In this document: positions 8,575-13,049 of the stretch, piece after piece
Position numbering within the stretch: position 1 is the stretch's first letter
Layout of the letters: each line of letters begins with the position of its first letter
Assembly (NCBI GenBank): GCA_025937615.1
Contig: JAICRA010000009.1
Span: 1 to 13,049, forward strand
Reading direction: 5' to 3'
Source: Thermomicrobiales bacterium
Lineage (GTDB): Bacteria; Chloroflexota; Chloroflexia; Thermomicrobiales; UBA6265
Length of the DNA stretch: 13,049 bases
Notes under the pieces: model-generated
Databases searched by the model: none
What the model saw: the letters and a program-made list of their open reading frames with translations, nothing else
Told to the model about the DNA's origin: nothing
Program-made: the position numbers and the translations under genes

Positions 8575-8605
8575 ACCCTCCGCTCTTGAGCGGTGGGTTT
8601 TTATT
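8575..8605 (+). terminator. Intrinsic terminator between the leader promoter and rpoD
   Basis: The stem pairs ACCC with GGGT and CCGCT with AGCGG, with one T-T mismatch between the two helices and a CTTG loop. A T-rich tract (TTTTTATTT) follows directly. It works only in the plus direction, since the minus strand has no T-run after the stem. The ends of the nearby genes do not need it: yebC starts and leaves on the other strand. It must therefore act on the leader transcript ahead of rpoD. Confidence 0.75.
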
Positions 8606-8665
8606 TGCCGTTCGCGCCACGCCCACGCCCAAGCGCATCGTGTCGAGGCCGCGCGTCGTCTGGAA

Positions 8666-9826
8666 ATGGTGACAGAGGCGATGGTCACGAACCTGATCGA
8701 TAAGGGCAGAGACCAGGGATACCTTCTTTCAGACGAGGTGGTGGCCGCGTTCCCGAACGCGGAAGAGCACCTCGATGTTCTCGAGGAGTTCTACTCCTCC
8801 TTGGTCGCGGAAGGTATCGAAGTCCTCGATCAAGCCCCGCTGAAGCCGGTCCCCCGTCCCCGCGGGTCAGCACCAGAGCGTCCCGTGGATCGGGCGGCAT
8901 ACCCTGAAGACCTGGCGTCTGGGGTTGGAGATTCGGTTCGTCTTTATCTGCAAGAAATCGGTGACACCGATCTCCTGACGATGCAAGAGGAAGTTTGGCT
9001 CTCCAGGCGCATGGAGCGAGGCAAGATCGCGGAAGAGCTCTTGCTGGACCCGGATCTCAGTCCAGAGAAGCGAGCCGAGCTCGATGCCGACCGGCTTGAC
9101 GGCGAGCTCGCCCGAGCCCATTTGATCCGCGCAAATCTCCGGCTGGTCGTCTCGGTTGCAAAGAAATATGTTGGTCGCGGTCTCTCCTTTCTCGATCTCA
9201 TCCAGGAAGGCAACATCGGTCTGATGAAGGCGACCGACAAATTCGACTACAAGCGCGGCTTCAAATTCTCGACCTACGCAACCTGGTGGATTCGGCAAGC
9301 TATCACCCGCGCGATTTCTGACCAAAGCCGCACGATTCGGCTGCCAGTCCATGTCGGGGAAACAATCAATCGGGTCAAGAAAACGGGGCACCGACTGCAG
9401 CAGATCCTCGAGCGAGAGCCAACCCAGATCGAGATTGCCCGCGCCATGGATGTCACCGATGACAAAGTGCGTCAGGTGCTGGACGTCTCCCGGCATCCGA
9501 TCTCGCTCGAAGCGCCGGTTGGGCAGGAAGGTGACGCGTTTCTCGGGGATTTCATCGAAGACGAATCGATGCCGCACCCACTGGAGCTGGCTTCGCACGA
9601 GTTGTTGAAGTCACAGATCTGCGAGGCTCTAGCCAAGCTCACCGAGCGGGAGCGCAAGATCATCGTCTTGCGCTTCGGGCTCGAGGACGGTCGATTCCGA
9701 ACACTCGAAGAAGTGGGCCGTGAGTTTGGCATTACCCGCGAGCGGATCCGTCAGATCGAAGCCAAGGCGCTTCGCAAGCTCCGTCATCCAAGCTACAGCC
9801 GAAAGTTGCGGGGGTACCTCGAATAG
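8666..9826 (+). CDS. rpoD: RNA polymerase primary sigma factor (sigma-70, RpoD/SigA type)
   Basis: This sigma factor directs RNA polymerase to housekeeping promoters. The 386-residue protein has a short region 1.1-like segment (about 10-56, acidic helices ending EGIEVLD). Region 1.2 follows at 89-119 ([21 protein letters not shown]). Region 2 at 153-222 contains [39 protein letters not shown] and the -10-reading [17 protein letters not shown]. Region 3 has [12 protein letters not shown] and [12 protein letters not shown]. Region 4 at 313-384 includes the -35-reading helix-turn-helix [20 protein letters not shown]. The intact regions 1.2 and 4.2 indicate the primary group or a close group-2 paralogue. 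There is no large non-conserved insert. The ATG at 8666 has only a weak ribosome site; an in-frame ATG at 8681 is an alternative. It is preceded by a promoter, short ORF and terminator. Confidence 0.95.
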   Translation: MVTEAMVTNLIDKGRDQGYLLSDEVVAAFPNAEEHLDVLEEFYSSLVAEGIEVLDQAPLKPVPRPRGSAPERPVDRAAYPEDLASGVGDSVRLYLQEIGDTDLLTMQEEVWLSRRMERGKIAEELLLDPDLSPEKRAELDADRLDGELARAHLIRANLRLVVSVAKKYVGRGLSFLDLIQEGNIGLMKATDKFDYKRGFKFSTYATWWIRQAITRAISDQSRTIRLPVHVGETINRVKKTGHRLQQILEREPTQIEIARAMDVTDDKVRQVLDVSRHPISLEAPVGQEGDAFLGDFIEDESMPHPLELASHELLKSQICEALAKLTERERKIIVLRFGLEDGRFRTLEEVGREFGITRERIRQIEAKALRKLRHPSYSRKLRGYLE

Positions 9827-9841
9827 TCAGCGAAGCGCTGA
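9827..9841. other. Short stem-loop between convergent rpoD and fabF
   Basis: TCAGCG-AAG-CGCTGA is a perfect 6-bp inverted repeat starting directly after the rpoD stop, in the 62-nt gap between convergent rpoD and fabF. No T-run follows on either strand, so it is not a standard intrinsic terminator. It may stabilise the rpoD mRNA end or be chance. Confidence 0.3.
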
Positions 9842-9888
9842 TCGTCAGGGCCAGATTTCGCTGAGAACGTGCGGCAAGTGTTCGGCCG

Positions 9889-11157
9889 TCACGATTGTGG
9901 AGCCGAGAAAATGAGGGATACGTTGTGCCCGCCGAATCCCATCGAATTGCTCATGACGTGGTTGACGGTGGCGCGGCGAGCAACGTTGGGTACGTAGTCC
10001 AGATCGCAGTCCGGATCCGGAGATGTCTGGTTGATCGTCGGCGGCAGGATTCCATGCTCAATGGCCTTGACCGCGATTGCCGCCTCCAACGCCCCGGCGG
10101 CCCCCAGCAAGTGGCCGGTCATTGATTTCGTCGAACTGATCGCCACGCGATAAGCCGCGTCACCGAACGCGGTCTTTATCGCCTGAGTCTCGAATTTCTC
10201 GTTTAGCGGTGTCGACGTTCCGTGAGCGTTGATATAGTCGATCTCTTCCGGACGGAGGCCGGCCTCGTCAAGCGCCAAAGTCATCGCGCGTGCCGCTCCG
10301 CTCCCGCCCGGCGCAGGCTGGACCATGTGGTTTGCATCGTCCGTCGTCCCATATCCAGTTAGGACCGCCAGCACAATCGCCCCACGTCGCGCGGCATGCT
10401 CGGCGCTCTCCAGGATGAGCGTGGCCCCGCCCTCGCCGAGCACGAACCCGTCACGCTCTGCGTCAAACGGCCGGCTGGCCGCCGTTGGTTCGTCATTCCG
10501 GGTAGACAAAGCACCCATCGCGTTGAATCCCGCAACCACCATTCGCGCGAGAGGCGCCTCACTCCCTCCCGCGATAATGACGTCGGCCTGCCCTCGCTTG
10601 ATGATTGCCGCCGCCTCTCCGATCGCGTGAGCCGAGCTGGCACAAGCCGAGACAGGAGCAAAATTTGGTCCCCGCGCCCCAGTGGCGATGGCGACCGTGC
10701 CGGAGGCCATGTTGCCGAGGAACATCGGCATGAAGAACGGGCTCAGGCGATTTGGACCTTCAACGAGAACCGTCTCCATTCCGGCGTCAAGAGTTTCCGC
10801 GCCCCCCATACCCGACCCGATGAGCACTCCCACCCGATCGGCATTTCCATCATCGATCTTCAGCCCCGCTTGCTCTAGAGCCTCCAGCGCAGATGCGACT
10901 GCGAAATGTGAATAGCGATCGGTCCGCCGCACGTCCTTTCGTCCCATGCGAGCGACTGGATCGAAATCCTTGACCTCTCCGGCGAACGTTGTCTGGTATC
11001 CGGTGGGGTCGAAACGAGTAATTGGCGCGATTCCGGACTTACCGCCGACCAAGGCTTCCCAGGTCGCCCCTGCATCGTGACCAATCGGCGACACGGCGCC
11101 AATTCCAGTAATGACGACTCGTTGCCCCGGTTGATTGGGAGAACCTGTGCCGGTCAT
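9889..11157 (-). CDS. fabF: 3-oxoacyl-[acyl-carrier-protein] synthase II (KAS II)
   Basis: FabF condenses malonyl-ACP with a growing acyl-ACP in type II fatty-acid synthesis. The 422-residue protein has RVVITGIGAVSPIG at the N-terminus. The Cys-His-His triad is Cys172 in SACASSAHAIG, His312 in INAHGTSTPLN and His349 in KSMTGHLLGAAG, with Lys344 next to it. GEGGATLILE and the C-terminal SNSMGFGGHN are also present. The ATG at 11157 is preceded by GAGGA (11165-11169) and family homology starts about 12 residues in. The open frame upstream to 11460 lacks similarity and is rejected. The usual neighbours acpP, fabD and fabG are absent; the only fatty-acid partner in the window is acpS at the far end. 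No convincing promoter was found. Confidence 0.96.
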   Translation of the reverse strand: MTGTGSPNQPGQRVVITGIGAVSPIGHDAGATWEALVGGKSGIAPITRFDPTGYQTTFAGEVKDFDPVARMGRKDVRRTDRYSHFAVASALEALEQAGLKIDDGNADRVGVLIGSGMGGAETLDAGMETVLVEGPNRLSPFFMPMFLGNMASGTVAIATGARGPNFAPVSACASSAHAIGEAAAIIKRGQADVIIAGGSEAPLARMVVAGFNAMGALSTRNDEPTAASRPFDAERDGFVLGEGGATLILESAEHAARRGAIVLAVLTGYGTTDDANHMVQPAPGGSGAARAMTLALDEAGLRPEEIDYINAHGTSTPLNEKFETQAIKTAFGDAAYRVAISSTKSMTGHLLGAAGALEAAIAVKAIEHGILPPTINQTSPDPDCDLDYVPNVARRATVNHVMSNSMGFGGHNVSLIFSAPQS

Positions 11158-11427
11158 CCTCTCTTCCTCGCGATCTCGATCCAACCCCTTCATCCTACGA
11201 TGATGACCGCGGAAGCGACCAACACTACAGTGCAAGTTTTCCGCTCTTTGCGTCACGACTCGGCACTCTGCGGCGTCCGTACACCTTGGTTGTCCGATCG
11301 CCGGCCGGATGATAACCTCGCTTTGGCCGATCCTGCGGTGTTCGTGTTGCCTTAGCTGTCTTGAGCCAACAGAGAGACAGTCGGGAGCCGCGCTCCGGGG
11401 TCCTATAACACCGGCGATGTGGCACCC

Positions 11428-11443
11428 ACCTGCGAAAGCAGGT
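11428..11443 (+). other. Perfect hairpin with GAAA tetraloop upstream of holA
   Basis: ACCTGC-GAAA-GCAGGT forms a 6-bp stem closed by a GNRA tetraloop, a stable RNA element that can dock into a receptor. There is no T-run after it. Together with the next two stems it suggests a structured 5' leader of holA. Confidence 0.45.
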
Positions 11444-11472
11444 TCAAGGCACCGGGGCACACGGCACAGGCG

Positions 11473-11486
11473 GGTGAGGCCTCACC
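11473..11486. other. 14-nt perfect palindrome upstream of holA
   Basis: GGTGAGGCCTCACC is a perfect palindrome. It could be a dimeric repressor operator in the fabF-holA divergent region, or a 5-bp RNA stem with a GGCC loop. It is followed by a further stem, TCCGA-GGCGCT-TCGGA (11490-11505). Confidence 0.4.
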
Positions 11487-11531
11487 TCTTCCGAGGCGCT
11501 TCGGAGCAGTTAGGAGACAGAGCCACAGCGC

Positions 11532-12590
11532 GTGATCTACTTTATTTACGGACCAGATCGACTGCTTGGCCGCGAGGCCGTCCTCGCCATCGCCTCCGAA
11601 CACGATCCATCCGGCTCGAATACCACGTGGCTCGATGGTCGTGAGACTTCGTTTGCTAGTGTGGCGTCGGCAGTTGGCGCCGCTTCGTTCTTCGATCTAC
11701 CGCGCATCGTGATCGTCACAGACCTGCTTGCCCGTGCAAGCCGGGAAACTGAGACGGGCGAGTCAACCGGCGAAGTTGACGAACGAGCTGGACGAGGCCG
11801 CACGGAACTGGAATCCCTCGTTTCGGCCGTGCCCGAGTCTCACCATCTGATCATTTTCGAACCGACGCTGACCTCTGTGCCCGCAATTCTCAAGAAGGCC
11901 GCAACGGGGCTCAAGGTGGTGGCCGGCGAGCCACCGCGTGGACCCGCGTTGATAGCTTGGATCAACGCCGCCGCGCTCCAGATCGGAACCCGCATCGATC
12001 GCCTCGTCGCGCAACGACTGGCCGAAACGCTCTATCCGCAGACCTGGCATCGCAAACCGAACAATCCGCGATACGATCGCCCTCCCGACCTCGCGCATCT
12101 CAAAGCCGAAATCGAAAAACTGGCCCTTGCGGCGCACCCAGGAGAGATCACCATCGACCATCTTGCATCGCTGACGCCGTCCGCACCGGACCAGCGCGTG
12201 TTCCGATTCATGGATGCCGCGCTCACGGGCGACTTGCGCACCGGGCTGGATGAGCTAGAGGGTCTTCTCGCGGGCGGCGAAGAACCCGCGATGCTCCTGG
12301 CCCAGCTTCTGGGTCAGGTAGAGCTGGCAACCGTGGCGGCCACCGCGGGTGGCAAGAATGCCGACACCGTAGCGCGCGACCTCGGGTCAGTCGCTCCGGG
12401 CCGTATTTCGTCCATTTTGGCCACGATTCGAGAGCAGCCTCCTCATGTGCTTAGCACAGTCGGAGCTGCCGCCAGGGCAGATCGCAATCTCAAGACCGGG
12501 CAGGTGCGGAAACCGGAGGACGCCCTGCGCGATCTCGTGCTCGCGCTCGCAACGTTGAAGTCGGACACATCACGTTACGGCTCCGTATGA
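11532..12590 (+). CDS. holA: DNA polymerase III delta subunit (clamp loader)
   Basis: HolA is the delta subunit of the clamp loader and opens the beta sliding clamp during replication. The 352-residue protein fits the family in length and layout. It begins MIYFIYGPDRLLGREAV, the usual degenerate P-loop region (YGPDRLLGRE replaces a true Walker A), then has FFDLPRIVIVTDLL, the mid-region segments HHLIIFEP and LKAEIEKLALAA, and a C-terminal helical collar with FRFMDAALTGD and LLAGGEEPAMLLAQLLGQ. It ends with the HolA-typical TGQVRKPEDALRDLVLAL. The GTG at 11532 is the first possible start after an in-frame stop. AGGAG (11512-11516) is 15 nt away, further than ideal. It is divergent from fabF and convergent with rpsT, a common neighbour of holA. 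Confidence 0.9.
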   Translation: MIYFIYGPDRLLGREAVLAIASEHDPSGSNTTWLDGRETSFASVASAVGAASFFDLPRIVIVTDLLARASRETETGESTGEVDERAGRGRTELESLVSAVPESHHLIIFEPTLTSVPAILKKAATGLKVVAGEPPRGPALIAWINAAALQIGTRIDRLVAQRLAETLYPQTWHRKPNNPRYDRPPDLAHLKAEIEKLALAAHPGEITIDHLASLTPSAPDQRVFRFMDAALTGDLRTGLDELEGLLAGGEEPAMLLAQLLGQVELATVAATAGGKNADTVARDLGSVAPGRISSILATIREQPPHVLSTVGAAARADRNLKTGQVRKPEDALRDLVLALATLKSDTSRYGSV

Positions 12591-12630
12591 ACCGGCATGA
12601 TCTGAGGACCGGCGTTTGCGGCGAGGGATC

Positions 12631-12906
12631 CTACGCCGACGCGGCCTCGAGTGCGTGGTACTTTGCCATCAGTCGCGACTTGCGACGAGCCGCGTTGTTC
12701 TTGTGGATAACATCTTTGTCCGCAACGCGATCGAGCACGCTCACCGCTTCCAATATGGCAGCCTCGGCCGCGCTACGGTCGCCGGACGCAATGGCCGCTT
12801 CGGCCTTCTTCACAAACGTCCGTGCTTCTGTACGCAGCGGTTTGTTCTCTTCGCGACGCCGCTCGGCGACACGGATTCGCTTCTTCGATGACTTTGAGTT
12901 AGCCAA
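12631..12906 (-). CDS. rpsT: 30S ribosomal protein S20
   Basis: S20 binds 16S rRNA early in assembly of the small subunit. The 91-residue protein reads (M)ANSKSSKKRIRVAERRRE at the start, then the family's helical hairpin with NKPLRTEARTFVKKAE, and DVIHKNNAARRKSRLM near the C-terminus. The start is TTG at 12906, fixed by homology to ANSKS and by GGAGG at 12917-12921; the open frame up to 13044 is leader sequence. A TTG start is notable because E. coli rpsT also uses UUG and is autoregulated at translation. A strong promoter and a 5' hairpin lie upstream. Its 3' end is 40 nt from the holA stop, with no clear terminator between them. Confidence 0.95.
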   Translation of the reverse strand: MANSKSSKKRIRVAERRREENKPLRTEARTFVKKAEAAIASGDRSAAEAAILEAVSVLDRVADKDVIHKNNAARRKSRLMAKYHALEAASA

Positions 12907-12934
12907 GCTAGTCAATCCTCCGCAAATCGAGAGC

Positions 12935-12962
12935 AAAAAATGACCCGTTGCCGAGGCAACGG
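12935..12962 (-). terminator. Hairpin plus U-run in the rpsT leader (terminator-like)
   Basis: The minus strand has CCGTTGCC-TC-GGCAACGG, a perfect inverted repeat (7 bp with a 4-nt loop in practice), then GTCA and a run of six T. This has the form of an intrinsic terminator, acting leftward only. It lies between the rpsT promoter and start codon, starting about where transcription would begin. It may end an upstream transcript entering from beyond the right edge, or act as a 5'-terminal stem of rpsT mRNA. Confidence 0.55.
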
Positions 12963-12969
12963 ACAGTAC

Positions 12970-12998
12970 ATCGTACCAAATTCGCCCGTCCGACTCAA
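12970..12998 (-). promoter_or_regulatory. Extended -10 promoter for rpsT
   Basis: On the minus strand TTGAGT (12998-12993) is followed by a 17-nt spacer and TACGAT (12975-12970), each with four of six consensus bases. The spacer ends in TGG, giving a TGn extended -10. Transcription would begin near 12963, leaving a leader of about 57 nt to the TTG start. Confidence 0.65.
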
Positions 12999-13049
12999 GA
13001 TGCGAACGCCAGACGCTCAGCCCGCTGAAGTCGAACCTCAACACCCAAC

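Larger units (their letters stand above)
8471..8605 (+). ncRNA. Predicted ~135-nt leader or small RNA upstream of rpoD
   Basis: The segment is bounded by a good promoter (8438-8466) and an intrinsic terminator (8575-8605), so a discrete transcript of about 135 nt is expected. It contains possible hairpins: AGTGC/GCACT as a long closing helix, CCGC/GCGG, and CCAG-CCCGCA-CTGG. It also contains a short ORF (8529-8570). No motif of 6S RNA, SRP RNA, tmRNA, T-box or a known riboswitch is recognisable. No second promoter is visible between its terminator and rpoD, so it may be a regulatory leader whose read-through feeds rpoD. Confidence 0.45.
11158..11531. other. 374-nt divergent intergenic region between fabF and holA
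   Basis: No credible gene is seen here. On the plus strand TATAAC (11404-11409) could be a -10 for holA, but its -35 is poor. Three consecutive stem-loops follow at 11428-11505, close upstream of holA. On the minus strand TAGGAT near 11193 is a weak -10 candidate for fabF. A tRNA-like GGTTCAA (11441-11447) has no matching stem. Confidence 0.5.

Noticed and set aside
8471..8605. 6S RNA, which would be attractive next to a sigma factor gene
   Set aside because: The 5' and 3' ends do not pair into the long closing stem and central bubble that define 6S RNA, and the transcript is short.
11441..11450. tRNA-like T-loop motif GGTTCAAGGC
   Set aside because: The flanking bases do not form a T-stem, and no acceptor or anticodon stem can be built around it.
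11158..11460. Upstream extension of fabF by about 100 codons
   Set aside because: The extra part has no similarity to ketoacyl synthases. The ATG at 11157 has a ribosome site and fits family length.
11504..11526. Resemblance of AGTTAGGAGACAG to the B12-box of cobalamin riboswitches
   Set aside because: The other conserved riboswitch blocks are missing, and holA is not a B12-related gene.
12587..12943. Plus-strand open frame of 118 codons after holA
   Set aside because: It is the antisense shadow of rpsT and its leader, whose S20 sequence is unmistakable.

Overview
This is about 13 kb of GC-rich chromosomal DNA, densely packed with bacterial housekeeping genes. I see no insertion sequence, phage gene, CRISPR array, tRNA or rRNA. 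Gene content, GC-rich codon use, several GTG/TTG starts and the style of the proteins fit a Chloroflexota (Thermomicrobia-like) or similar deep-branching bacterium. That placement is an inference from protein style, not a database match.

Left part: a minus-strand operon reads tatB, then tgt, then acpS, and acpS runs off the left edge. A 117-nt divergent gap separates tatB from a plus-strand operon: pth, an hbd-type 3-hydroxyacyl-CoA dehydrogenase, the small B12-binding subunit of an acyl-CoA mutase, and its GTPase chaperone meaB. The last three form a tight metabolic cassette (2-nt gap, then overlap), but the mutase large subunit is absent from the window.

Centre: a minus-strand operon reads yebC, ruvC, tlyA, larB with very short gaps or overlaps. 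Its last gene, larB, overlaps the 3' end of meaB tail to tail. Upstream of yebC, and divergent from it, is rpoD (primary sigma factor). The 326-nt gap between them holds the most interesting signals of the window. A good sigma-70 promoter is followed by a short ORF and a clear intrinsic terminator, all before the rpoD start. This looks like an attenuated leader or a small RNA of about 135 nt.

Right part: fabF (minus) faces rpoD. Divergent from fabF across a 374-nt gap with three consecutive stem-loops is holA (plus). holA converges on rpsT (ribosomal protein S20, minus, TTG start). rpsT has a strong extended -10 promoter whose predicted transcript begins almost exactly at a perfect hairpin followed by a U-run.

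The window covers protein export (TatB), tRNA and rRNA processing or modification (Tgt, Pth, TlyA), recombination and replication (RuvC, HolA), transcription and translation (RpoD, YebC, S20), lipid synthesis (AcpS, FabF) and acyl-CoA rearrangement. The genes are ordinary. The novelty candidates are the rpoD and rpsT leaders, the unassigned mutase cassette, and an isolated larB.
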